From the NCBI GenBank assembly GCA_025935515.1, contig JAICVC010000016.1, positions 1-20,721 of the forward strand: a stretch of DNA of 20,721 nt. Direction: 5' to 3'. Of the stretch, positions 5,206 through 12,537 are shown piece after piece (the first letter of the stretch is position 1; the number at the start of each line of letters is the position of its first letter). Position numbers and translations under genes: made by a program. Source of the DNA: Sphingomonas sp. (lineage in GTDB: Bacteria; Pseudomonadota; Alphaproteobacteria; Sphingomonadales; Sphingomonadaceae). Under the pieces are notes generated by a model. That model made no database searches. It saw nothing but the letters and a program-made list of their open reading frames with translations, and was not told the origin of the DNA.

Positions 5206-6116
5206 AGCTCGCGGCGGTATCGCTCGAAGCACCGGGCTCCGCAGGTCAGGCGCATCAGTGCGCCTTCGGCAATCGCGCCCGCGCGATTGGGATCCTCGGC
5301 CACGGCGGGCGCAAGCGCTTCAGCGTTCCACGCAGCGCTGTGCTTCACGTCGAGGACGGCGTGGAGGTCGAAGTAGAGGCGGTCCCTCGCCGCAAGGCCA
5401 AGTCTCTTGAGCCCGGCCGCCACCGCCGCCGATCGCCCCGGCGCGGTGAGCTCGATCGCCCCCAAGGCGCCGAGCGCGTGCCATGCCAGATCGCGGCAAG
5501 TTGCCATCGCGGTCATACCATTGGCCAGTGCCAGGCTCTCTGCCACGGTGTCCTCAATGGCAGGAGCAAGCTCGAGGGCATCAACGAGCCGCTGCAGCAT
5601 CGGGCCATGCATCCCCTTCGAATTGCCGCGGCCCATCTCGTCCCAATAGTTGCGCGCAAGCTCCAGCTTGATTCGCGCAGGCATCTTGACCTGCGTGTAG
5701 GCGGTCAGGTCGTCGAAACCGGCCTCGCCCGCGGCCTCCTGGCGCAGATACCAGCGCATTTCCTCGAGGCTGGCTTCATGTTCGAGCCAGGCGAACAGCG
5801 GGTCATCTTGCCCAGGGCCGTGATCCTTGAGGTCCTCGAACCAGGAGATGAAGCGGCGTGGGTCGGCTGGCGCATCGTCAGCCCGGCCGGCGACTCCGCC
5901 GCGCAGTGCCTCGATGAAGCGATCCTGCAATTGCAGCATCTCAGCTTCGTCGCGGATAGACTTCGTCCGATCACGATCGGGGAGACGAGGCGCGAGCCGC
6001 TGGCGGTTCCATCGGGCTAATCGCTGCTGGACGTCGTCAGCAAAGAGATCCTCGGCCGAATTCGGCCTGTTCCGGTCCAATGTGCTCAGCATCGAGTCGC
6101 TTAACAGGCTCCGCAC
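5199..6116 (-). CDS. Haem-oxygenase-like diiron protein (iron-containing redox enzyme family)
   Basis: Predicted HDO-fold non-haem diiron enzyme of 305 residues (Haem_oxygenas_2-like). Supporting blocks are LEHEASLEEMRWYLRQEAAG (111-130), LARNYWDEMGRG (153-164) and the late HAVLDVKH (252-259), giving the HxxxDxxH arrangement typical of the metal site, with Glu112/114/118, Glu160 and Glu222 as further candidate ligands. Characterised relatives perform oxidative chemistry on fatty or amino acids (UndA, BesC, SznF), so an oxygen-dependent step on a carboxylate-bearing substrate is possible here. It is upstream of and overlaps the methyltransferase gene, and is divergent from the ATP-grasp gene. 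GTG at 6116 has AGGGA upstream; ATG at 6092 is an alternative. The family is clear; the substrate is unknown. Confidence 0.85.
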   Translation of the reverse strand: MRSLLSDSMLSTLDRNRPNSAEDLFADDVQQRLARWNRQRLAPRLPDRDRTKSIRDEAEMLQLQDRFIEALRGGVAGRADDAPADPRRFISWFEDLKDHGPGQDDPLFAWLEHEASLEEMRWYLRQEAAGEAGFDDLTAYTQVKMPARIKLELARNYWDEMGRGNSKGMHGPMLQRLVDALELAPAIEDTVAESLALANGMTAMATCRDLAWHALGALGAIELTAPGRSAAVAAGLKRLGLAARDRLYFDLHAVLDVKHSAAWNAEALAPAVAEDPNRAGAIAEGALMRLTCGARCFERYRRELW

Positions 6117-6142
6117 AGGCCGGTTCCCTGCTAGCAGAGGCT

Positions 6143-7450
6143 GTGCGCGTTCTCGGAATCAGCGAAACCTGCGATCTTGGATCGCTCTACATGCGCCTGA
6201 TCGAGTCAGGCCATGAGGTTAAACTTGCCGTGAGCGAACCGCTCGCCGAGGACACCATGGCGGGGCTGGTTCCCCGCACCAGCGATTGGCGAGCCGAGCT
6301 CGATTGGGTCAGAGAGTTCGGCTCAAACGGAGTGATCCTGTTCGAGGCAGTCGGCTTTGGCGCTTTGCAGGATCAGCTGCGCGCCGACGGCTTCAACGTC
6401 ATCGGCGGCAGCGCCTTCGGGGACCGGCTGGAGAACGACCGCGCCTACGCCCTGAACTTGCTCGCGAGCCAGGGACTGAATTGCCCTGCTTCGGCCGAGT
6501 TCAGCGACGCTGCGGCGGCGCTCGCGAACCTCGCCGACCAGCCGCGGCGGTGCGTGTTCAAGCTTTGTGCTTCGGCCGGCGAGACGTTCGTCGGGAACCT
6601 CGACGATGGGAGCGACGTCGCCGCGCTCCTGAGGGTGCAGCCGCCCGAGCCTGGACAGACCTTCATTCTGATGGACCATGTCCAGGGGATCGAGACCGGC
6701 GTCGGCGCGTATTTCAACGGACATCGCTTTGTTCGTCCGGCGTGCGTCGACTGGGAACACAAGCGCTTCTTCGCCGGCGACATGGGCGAACTGACGGGCG
6801 AGATGGGAACCGTCGCGACGTTCACGGGCGTCGACCGACTGTTCGCCGCGACGCTCGAGCCCCTCGAGCCCCTGTTGCGCGACGCCGGGCACGTCGGTTG
6901 GGTCAACCTCAACACGATCATCAACGAAGAGGGAGTGTGGCCGCTCGAATTCACGTGCCGCTTTGGGTACCCGGGCTTCGCCGTCCTCGAGCCGCTCCAG
7001 GCGCTGGATTGGGCCGCCCTGTTGAAGCTTGTGCTGTCGCCGACGTCAGAGAGCTTCCCTGCGCATCCGGGATTCTCGGTTGGCGTCGTGTTGACGACCC
7101 CGCCGATGCCGCATTCGCGCAAGGAAATCGACACACCCGTCGGGCTCCCCGTCGTGCTGGGCAAAGTGGAGAGGCAGCATGTGCACCTCGGCGAGGTTGG
7201 CGAACATAACGGAGCGCTCCTCACGAGCGGGCTTTACGGCTGGACTGCTGTGATCACCGGGACTGGCGCGACGATCGAACAGGCGAGAGACGCAGCCTAT
7301 GCTAATGCGGCAGAAGTCAGCGCTCCGAACCTGCGCTACAGGCTGGACATCGGGGAGGCGCTAATAAGGTCCGACTTCGAACGGTTGTTGAGATGGGGCT
7401 GGTTGAACTCGAGCCCGGATGTACGGACGGAATCGCAGATCGTGCGATAG
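6143..7450 (+). CDS. PurD-like ATP-grasp ligase
   Basis: ATP-grasp protein of 435 residues with the overall plan of phosphoribosylamine-glycine ligase. It has an N-terminal nucleotide-type domain (MRVLGISETCDLG), a central grasp region with CVFKLCASAG and LMDHVQGIETGVGAYF, the metal-binding end GWVNLNTIINEEG followed by PLEFTCRFGYPGF, and a C-terminal cap ending SAPNLRYRLDIG. PurD normally has a PNTGGMGAYSP-like loop and RFGDPE; here these read LTGEMGTVATF and RFGYPGF. It is therefore probably a paralogue that joins a carboxylate to an amine other than the purine intermediate. The start is uncertain: GTG at 6143 keeps the first beta strand but has AGAGG only two bases away; ATG at 6080 would overlap the HDO gene. 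Its 3' end overlaps the convergent SET gene by 115 bp. Confidence 0.82.
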   Translation: MRVLGISETCDLGSLYMRLIESGHEVKLAVSEPLAEDTMAGLVPRTSDWRAELDWVREFGSNGVILFEAVGFGALQDQLRADGFNVIGGSAFGDRLENDRAYALNLLASQGLNCPASAEFSDAAAALANLADQPRRCVFKLCASAGETFVGNLDDGSDVAALLRVQPPEPGQTFILMDHVQGIETGVGAYFNGHRFVRPACVDWEHKRFFAGDMGELTGEMGTVATFTGVDRLFAATLEPLEPLLRDAGHVGWVNLNTIINEEGVWPLEFTCRFGYPGFAVLEPLQALDWAALLKLVLSPTSESFPAHPGFSVGVVLTTPPMPHSRKEIDTPVGLPVVLGKVERQHVHLGEVGEHNGALLTSGLYGWTAVITGTGATIEQARDAAYANAAEVSAPNLRYRLDIGEALIRSDFERLLRWGWLNSSPDVRTESQIVR

Positions 7451-7788
7451 TCGCTCGTCAGCTCGACGCCGACCTCAAGATCGAACGCCGCGATGTCGTC
7501 ACCGAATGCGATTCCGAGAGATTGTGTATTGGGCCGCTCCGAATGATTGAAGTGGCGGCCGTTGTCGCCGCAGAGCAGCCACAGCCCCAAGTCGCCATGA
7601 AGGGTCGAATAGGTTCGCAGGAACTGCTGCAGCTGCCCCGGCATTTCGTGCAGCTCGGCGTCCGAAAAGACGCGATCGATGCGGCTGTCGAACCTCCAGA
7701 TCAGCTGCCCTGCCTTCACCGGCTCCTTGAGAAAGACGCCGATGCCGTGAATATCGCTGGGCCTCAGCTCGGTTTCGACCATCATCAT
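7336..7788 (-). CDS. SET-domain protein
   Basis: Compact SET-domain protein of 150 residues, likely a lysine or small-molecule N-methyltransferase. IHGIGVFLKEPVKAGQLIW is the N-terminal SET block, FNHSERPNTQ the NHS motif that binds SAM, and ELTSDYR the C-terminal catalytic Tyr block. The first of three ATGs (7788) is chosen because AGAGGAG lies about eight bases upstream; the open frame further upstream is an antisense reading of the L,D-transpeptidase gene. A perfect 8-bp hairpin covers the ribosome-binding site. The gene follows the large L,D-transpeptidase gene by 77 bp on the same strand and overlaps the ATP-grasp gene tail to tail by 115 bp. Its placement links it to the HDO group. Confidence 0.85.
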   Translation of the reverse strand: MMMVETELRPSDIHGIGVFLKEPVKAGQLIWRFDSRIDRVFSDAELHEMPGQLQQFLRTYSTLHGDLGLWLLCGDNGRHFNHSERPNTQSLGIAFGDDIAAFDLEVGVELTSDYRTICDSVRTSGLEFNQPHLNNRSKSDLISASPMSSL

Positions 7789-7791
7789 TAC

Positions 7792-7818
7792 GCGCGCTCC
7801 TCTGATCGACGAGCGCGC
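7792..7818 (-). promoter_or_regulatory. Hairpin covering SET ribosome-binding site
   Basis: GCGCGCTC (7792-7799) and GAGCGCGC (7811-7818) are perfect 8-base inverted repeats with an 11-base loop. In the minus-strand transcript the 3' arm contains the GAG of the AGAGGAG ribosome-binding site and ends three bases before the SET ATG, so folding would block initiation. No T-run follows, so it is not an ordinary terminator of the upstream gene. Confidence 0.6.
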
Positions 7819-7865
7819 AACGATCACTTGCGTGAAAGGCTGCGTGATTTCGCCGGCAATCGCCG

Positions 7866-9245
7866 TTAGCGGGCAGCTATCGCCTTCGGCGCGCTCAGAC
7901 TCGCGCCGCCGTCCCTCATCTGCAGCGCGGCCATCGCCTTGGCGTCGCGGCCGTACAGGTCCTTGTAGTTGACGATCCGCCCGTCGACCAGCGCCGCCTG
8001 GCTGAAATAGACGATGTAGACCGGGACCGGTTTCACGAAATTGGCCTGCACGGTCTTCTTGCTGGCGAGGGCCTCCTCGATCTTCTCGCGGGTCCATTCG
8101 CCGCCGTCGTCGCTGCCGAGCTCGGCCGCGAGATCGAGGATGTGCTGGGTGCGGACGCACCCGTGGCTGAGCGCGCGGGTCGAATCATTGAAGCGGCTGC
8201 GGGCGTTGGTGTCGTGGAGGTAGATCGCCTTTGAATTGGGCATCACGAACTTGACCTGGCCCAGCGCATTAGTGGGTCCCGGCGGCTGCTGCCAGTAAAG
8301 GATCCGTTTGCCGTCCGCGCTCTTGATGGGCTTGAAGCCCTTCTTGCCGGCGGCTTCCTTTTCGATGCTCTTGGGGACGTTCCATGCCGGGTTGAGGATC
8401 ACGCCAACCGCGGTCGCATTGAGCTGCGGAGTCGGCGTGGAGAGCTTGCCGGCGATCGCCCGCTGCTTCCAGCGGTTGACTCCGTTCTCGACCAGGGTCG
8501 CGTGGAAGCCGGGAACGTTGACGATGATGTACTTCTGTCCGAGGTCGCGGGGCAGCCAGCGCCAGCGGTCGAGGTTGAGCCGGATGCGGTTGCGCGTCAG
8601 CTCGTCCGTCGCCGCAACCAGGGCTTCCTTGAGTGCGGCATATTGCGGGTGCGTCGGCAGCAAGGCGTTGAGGGACGCGGCGATGCTGTGCTGGGCAAGC
8701 GCGCTCCGCAGCAAGGCATCCTGCTTTTCGGCGTTGAGGTCGTTGTCGACCACCCACCAGTCGACCCGCGCCGGCTTCCTGACGTGGCCGAGGGCGAGGT
8801 CCGACGCGACGAGGTTGAAACGCTCGGTCGCTGCCGCCGACATCGCGACCGGGTTGCCGGACTGGAGTGCGGCTTGGAGGCCGGCAGGGTCGTAGTCGGC
8901 CGGGTTCAAGCCCTCGCCGCCGATCTGCTGAATGTAAGCGAGCAGCTGCAACGCGTTGGGCACATCCCAGATTGCCGGCGGCAGTGGCGGCGGCACGGGC
9001 GCGGCCTCCGCCGCCTGCGGCTGGTCGGCCTGGTAATCCGGATTGCCCGGCGCCGGCGCGTCGGGGGCCGCGGTCCTGGGTTTGGCGGGAGCCGCCTTCG
9101 GTTGAGTCGGCGCTGGCCTGGCCGGCACCGGAACGCCCATCGGCCGGATTTGGGAAAGTGCCGGGGCTGCAGCCATGCCGGCAATTGCAGTGAACAACAG
9201 CAAGGAGCTTGAACGCCGGCTCATCGGGCCCACCAACCTCTTCAT
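7866..9245 (-). CDS. YcbB/LdtD-like murein L,D-transpeptidase
   Basis: Exported L,D-transpeptidase of 459 residues that should form 3-3 cross-links in periplasmic peptidoglycan. A signal peptide (about residues 10-31, ending PALSQ) is followed by a Pro/Ala-rich linker (32-90) and a helical scaffold with RIRLNLDRWRWLPRDLGQ (220-237), a hallmark of the YcbB group. The YkuD catalytic domain follows with His344 in IYLHDT and Cys363 in SHGCVRTQHI. It is shorter than typical YcbB proteins, and I see no separate peptidoglycan-binding insertion. It is the right-hand member of two L,D-transpeptidases around the HDO group, and the SET gene lies 77 bp downstream. The first gene of its strand, divergent from the PilZ pair. 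Confidence 0.93.
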   Translation of the reverse strand: MKRLVGPMSRRSSSLLLFTAIAGMAAAPALSQIRPMGVPVPARPAPTQPKAAPAKPRTAAPDAPAPGNPDYQADQPQAAEAAPVPPPLPPAIWDVPNALQLLAYIQQIGGEGLNPADYDPAGLQAALQSGNPVAMSAAATERFNLVASDLALGHVRKPARVDWWVVDNDLNAEKQDALLRSALAQHSIAASLNALLPTHPQYAALKEALVAATDELTRNRIRLNLDRWRWLPRDLGQKYIIVNVPGFHATLVENGVNRWKQRAIAGKLSTPTPQLNATAVGVILNPAWNVPKSIEKEAAGKKGFKPIKSADGKRILYWQQPPGPTNALGQVKFVMPNSKAIYLHDTNARSRFNDSTRALSHGCVRTQHILDLAAELGSDDGGEWTREKIEEALASKKTVQANFVKPVPVYIVYFSQAALVDGRIVNYKDLYGRDAKAMAALQMRDGGASLSAPKAIAAR

Positions 9246-9404
9246 TTCAAAAGAAAACCCCGCTTCCCACCCGAATCATTACATCGCTTGTCCGCGGTTC
9301 GCCAGTCGCCTTGACGACACACTGCCGCGAATCCGGCACGGCTGAGAATTGCAAACCAATCCTTAAGCGCGGCTGGCTAGAGTCGCGCCGCCGTGGAGAA
9401 CAAA

Positions 9405-9710
9405 GTGGCGTCCAGTTTTTTCCTTGATGGATCGATGATCCCGCGCAGCGAGCGGCGGGTCATCGACGAGCGGGCCGAGATTCGGAATCCGTCTCTGTCG
9501 AGCACTGCCGTGCTCGAGTTCAGGGGCCGCAAGCACATGGTCCGGCTCGTCAACGTGTCACCGTCGGGGGCGATGGTGACCTTTCCGCACATTCCCAACA
9601 TCGGCGAACGGCTGCTGATCCAGGTGCTTGACCGGGGACCGGTCTGGGCACAGGTGCGTTGGGTCAAGGACGGTCGCATCGGCCTGTCGTTCGCCGCCCC
9701 GCTGGAGTAG
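9405..9710 (+). CDS. PilZ-domain cyclic-di-GMP-binding protein (first of pair)
   Basis: Single-domain PilZ protein of about 101 residues. It has the two ligand motifs RxxxR (RSERR) and NxSxxG (NVSPSG), with the beta-barrel pattern VLEFRGRKHMVRLVNVS, VWAQVRWVKDG and RIGLSFAAP. PilZ proteins bind cyclic-di-GMP and act by partner interaction; this one has no output domain. GTG at 9405 is chosen because GGAGA lies five bases upstream; GTG at 9393 in the same frame is an alternative. A second PilZ gene starts 7 bp after the stop, so the two are a transcription unit. It is divergent from the L,D-transpeptidase gene across about 160 bp that must hold both promoters. Confidence 0.85.
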   Translation: MASSFFLDGSMIPRSERRVIDERAEIRNPSLSSTAVLEFRGRKHMVRLVNVSPSGAMVTFPHIPNIGERLLIQVLDRGPVWAQVRWVKDGRIGLSFAAPLE

Positions 9711-9717
9711 CGGCGCG

Positions 9718-10035
9718 ATGGAGATGAGCTTCGTGTCGATCAAGGCCCGCATTGCGGAGGCGGAAGGCGAGGAGCGGCGGCAGTCCCCGCGCCAGCCGGT
9801 CGAGCTCGAGGCGAAGATGCGCGAGCTTGGGGCAATTGGCGTGGAGGCCAAGGTCCTCAATATCTCCGAGCGCGGGTTCATGGCCGCATCCGACGGCCGC
9901 TTCGAGGTCGGTTCGCGCGTCTGGCTGATGCTTCCCGGGCGCGAGCGCGCCAACGCGGTCGTCAAGTGGACCGCCGGCGACAAGATCGGCGCCGAATTCG
10001 CCGAACCGCTATCGCTCGACGGCCTGCCCGCCTGA
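9718..10035 (+). CDS. PilZ-domain cyclic-di-GMP-binding protein (second of pair)
   Basis: Single-domain PilZ protein of 105 residues with intact RxxxR (RQSPR) and NxSxxG (NISERG) motifs, followed by VWLMLPGRERANAVVKW and IGAEFAEPL strands. It is a diverged paralogue of the gene 7 bp upstream, consistent with tandem duplication. ATG at 9718 uses the GGAG near the end of the preceding gene; the frame is open further upstream but overlaps the first PilZ gene. The N-terminal 20 residues are charged and helical, perhaps a partner-binding tail. Confidence 0.85.
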   Translation: MEMSFVSIKARIAEAEGEERRQSPRQPVELEAKMRELGAIGVEAKVLNISERGFMAASDGRFEVGSRVWLMLPGRERANAVVKWTAGDKIGAEFAEPLSLDGLPA

Positions 10036-10161
10036 CCTCGGCTGGTCGTGAAGACCGCGTCGGCTCGCCGTTAAGTGTCTCTTGGAAGGGCGATTTAACC
10101 TCCACAAGGTCGCAACCGCCCTTGGCATCGCTCGTTGGGAATGGCCGAAAGGAAGTCCGCC

Positions 10162-10404
10162 ATGCCGAGTACGTCGAGCGAGCAATGGAAACCTTACGGC
10201 CGCGGCTATCACGCCGTTTATCGCGAGCACCAGGTCAACCACTGCCCCGGCTGCGGTCGGACCCACTGGATTATCGGCCGGATCTCGGCGGAGTGCGCCT
10301 TCTGCGCGACGGCTTTGCCCCTGGCGGAAGCGAGCATGCGCTCGCACAACGGACCGGTAATCATCCAGCACAAGAACCGCGACGCCCACGCTTGGGCTGC
10401 GTGA
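10162..10404 (+). CDS. Small zinc-ribbon-like protein, unknown function
   Basis: Protein of 80 residues with two Cys pairs, HCPGCG and CAFC, spaced about 16 residues apart, which should form a zinc ribbon. Around it are GRGYHAVYREHQ and an N-terminal hydrophilic stretch. There is no enzyme motif, so a binding or adaptor role is most likely. AAGGAAG eight bases before ATG 10162 supports this start over the in-frame ATGs at 10135 and 10141. It follows the PilZ pair after about 126 bp and is convergent with the cyclophilin gene, the stop codons being one base apart. I do not recognise a named family. Confidence 0.72.
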   Translation: MPSTSSEQWKPYGRGYHAVYREHQVNHCPGCGRTHWIIGRISAECAFCATALPLAEASMRSHNGPVIIQHKNRDAHAWAA

Positions 10405-10405
10405 C

Positions 10406-11293
10406 CTAGGCGGTCTTCTTCCGAACCGGGACCTGGACGTTGCAGACGTCGACGCCGCCTGCCGGGCGGATGTAGAAGTCGTCATGCCGATTGGCGCGGA
10501 TCTTCAAATAGCGGGCGAAGGTCGGACTCAACGTGTCCATCACTTCGTAGGACGGCCGTTCCCCGGCAGGCATGTCGCTGGCGATGCGGATGCTGGCGAT
10601 CGGCACATATTGCGCCTTGTCCTTGTAGAAACCGAGTGCCTCCGTCCCTCGCGGCAATGTACTGAGGCGGTCGATGCCGTCGATGACCCGACCGACCAGA
10701 GCAATCACGCGGTCGAGCTGGCGCGGGGCGTTCCCGATCACGGCGTATAGCTCGCCGCCCGTCCCCGTATCCGGCGACAGGTCACGGCCGACTCCAACGC
10801 TACCGTAGCAATGCGTAAGATCGGCCCAACCCGCCTTGGCATTATAGGCGACCGGCCAGCCGTCGGCGAAGCCGGCTCCCGGCGCATAAGCGTCCGGCGA
10901 ACCGAGCGGGGTGATGTTCAGCCCTTTTAGAGGGCGCGTATATTCGGCCGGCGGCTTTGCCATCACGCCCGCCGGCCACGGTTTGTCGCTCTCGTTCAAC
11001 CCCCACTGCGCGACATAATTGTCCTGCACGCGATAGACGGTCGCGCCGTCCCAATATTTGCCCCGCGCCAGCGCCTTGATGTTGGCGACGTGAACCGGCG
11101 CGAACGCCGGGGCCAGTTGAACAATGACCCGCCCGCCATTGGCGAGGTCGATCACCATCAGATCGTCCACCGGGATCGTGTTCCAGGCGCTTGCCGGTGA
11201 CTGCGCCACGATGTCGTTGGGCGTGAGCAGCTTCGGCGCTGGAGCCGCGCCGATCAGCAATGCGGCGGCTGTGACGAGCAGCATGGAATGCAT
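10406..11293 (-). CDS. Cyclophilin-type peptidyl-prolyl cis-trans isomerase, exported
   Basis: Predicted periplasmic proline isomerase of 295 residues. A signal peptide (about 1-18, ending GAAPAP) precedes a cyclophilin domain recognisable by VIVQLAPAFAPVHVANIKALARGKYWDGATVYRV and the later GELYAVIGNAPRQLDRVIALVGRV. The insertion between these blocks, with WGLNESDKPWPAG, is longer than in small cyclophilins and matches the larger alphaproteobacterial form. ATG at 11293 has GGGGGAGA five bases upstream. It is divergent from purT across 60 bp. The canonical catalytic Arg/Phe pair is not clear, so activity is less certain than the fold. Confidence 0.85.
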   Translation of the reverse strand: MHSMLLVTAAALLIGAAPAPKLLTPNDIVAQSPASAWNTIPVDDLMVIDLANGGRVIVQLAPAFAPVHVANIKALARGKYWDGATVYRVQDNYVAQWGLNESDKPWPAGVMAKPPAEYTRPLKGLNITPLGSPDAYAPGAGFADGWPVAYNAKAGWADLTHCYGSVGVGRDLSPDTGTGGELYAVIGNAPRQLDRVIALVGRVIDGIDRLSTLPRGTEALGFYKDKAQYVPIASIRIASDMPAGERPSYEVMDTLSPTFARYLKIRANRHDDFYIRPAGGVDVCNVQVPVRKKTA

Positions 11294-11353
11294 CGAATCT
11301 CCCCCTTTGCCGACGGTCTAGCCGAGCAATCGCGCTGCCGCTATCGGCGCCTC

Positions 11354-12526
11354 ATGTATGTCGCCACCCTGATGCTGCTCGGTGCCGGCGAGCTCGGCCG
11401 TGAGTTCGCGATCGCCGCCAAGCGGCTCGGCTGCCGGATCATCGCCTGCGACCGCTATGAAAATGCGCCGGCCATGCAGCTATCCGATGACTTCGAGGTC
11501 TTCCCGATGCTTGACGGCAAGGCGCTCCGGGGGGCGGTGGAGAAGCACAAGCCCGACGTCATCGTACCCGAGATCGAGGCGATCGATACCGCCACCCTCG
11601 CGGCGCTCGAAGGCGAAGGCTGGAAGGTAGCGCCGTCGGCCAAGGCCGTGCAGCTGACCATGAACCGCGACGGAATCCGCGACTTCGCAGCGAAGGAGCT
11701 TGGACTCGTCACTTCTCGCTATCGGTTCGCCGAAAGTCGCGAGGAGGCCATCGCCGCGGCGGTCGAAGTGGGCCTGCCCTGCATCGTGAAGCCGGTGATG
11801 TCGAGCTCGGGCAAGGGTCAGAGCAAGGCGGAATCTCCCGACGAGGTCGGCACCGCCTGGGACTATGCCGTCGCCAACATGCGCGGCGATCGGCGGCGGG
11901 TTATCGTGGAGGAGCATATCGAATTCGACAGCGAGATGACCCTGCTGACCGTCGCGACCCGTGACGGAGTTCTGTTTTGCGAGCCCGTCGGCCATCGCCA
12001 GGAGCTCGGGGACTATCGCGAGAGCTGGCAGCCAGCCGCGATCCCGCGCGAGGCGCTGCAATCGGCGCGCTATCAGGCTCGCAAGGTGGTCGAAGCGCTC
12101 GGCGGCTTCGGCATCTTCGGTGTCGAATTCTTCGTCCGCGGCGACCAGGCGATCTTCTCCGAGCTCAGCCCGAGGCCGCACGATACGGGCATGGTGACTC
12201 TGCTCAGCCAGTTCCCCAACCAGTTCGAGCTTCACCTGCGGGCCATTCTCGAGCTTCCGGTCCCCTCGATCGAGCTGGCCGGCCCGTCGGCCTCGGCGGT
12301 CATCCTGGCGGCCGAGGAAAGCGAGACCGTCGGCTACGATGGTCTCGCCGAAGCGCTGGCCCTCGGCTCGCCTGGCAATCCGGTCGATGTCCGCATCTTC
12401 GCCAAGCCGAAGACGCTAAAGAACCGCCGGATGGGAGTCGCACTTGCGCGCGGCGGCAGCGCCGAAGACGCGGTCGAGCGCGCCAAGGCCGCAGCCTCGC
12501 GCGTCCACATTCGTTATTCAGGCTGA
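11354..12526 (+). CDS. purT: Formate-dependent phosphoribosylglycinamide formyltransferase
   Basis: ATP-grasp enzyme of 390 residues that uses formate and ATP to formylate GAR, the third step of purine synthesis, replacing folate-dependent PurN. LMLLGAGELGREFAIAAKRLG at the start, VPEIEAIDT, CIVKPVMSSSGKGQS, VEEHIEFDSEMTLLT, FSELSPRPHDTGMVTL and the end RMGVALA are all diagnostic for PurT, and the length is normal. ATG at 11354 is used; ATG at 11372 is possible. The lipoprotein gene starts 11 bp after the stop. Two other purine genes, purE and purK, are at the right end of the window, but not in the same unit. Confidence 0.96.
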   Translation: MYVATLMLLGAGELGREFAIAAKRLGCRIIACDRYENAPAMQLSDDFEVFPMLDGKALRGAVEKHKPDVIVPEIEAIDTATLAALEGEGWKVAPSAKAVQLTMNRDGIRDFAAKELGLVTSRYRFAESREEAIAAAVEVGLPCIVKPVMSSSGKGQSKAESPDEVGTAWDYAVANMRGDRRRVIVEEHIEFDSEMTLLTVATRDGVLFCEPVGHRQELGDYRESWQPAAIPREALQSARYQARKVVEALGGFGIFGVEFFVRGDQAIFSELSPRPHDTGMVTLLSQFPNQFELHLRAILELPVPSIELAGPSASAVILAAEESETVGYDGLAEALALGSPGNPVDVRIFAKPKTLKNRRMGVALARGGSAEDAVERAKAAASRVHIRYSG

Positions 12527-12537
12527 AGGAGAAGCCG

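Noticed and set aside
6143..7450. Canonical purD
   Set aside because: The PNTGGMGAYSP-like loop and RFGDPE are replaced by different residues, and it is embedded with HDO and methyltransferase genes, so no purD symbol was given.
7789..8160. Long N-terminal extension of the SET frame upstream of 7788
   Set aside because: The extra residues are Arg/Gly-rich and antisense to the L,D-transpeptidase coding sequence; a good ribosome-binding site precedes ATG 7788, where the SET fold begins.
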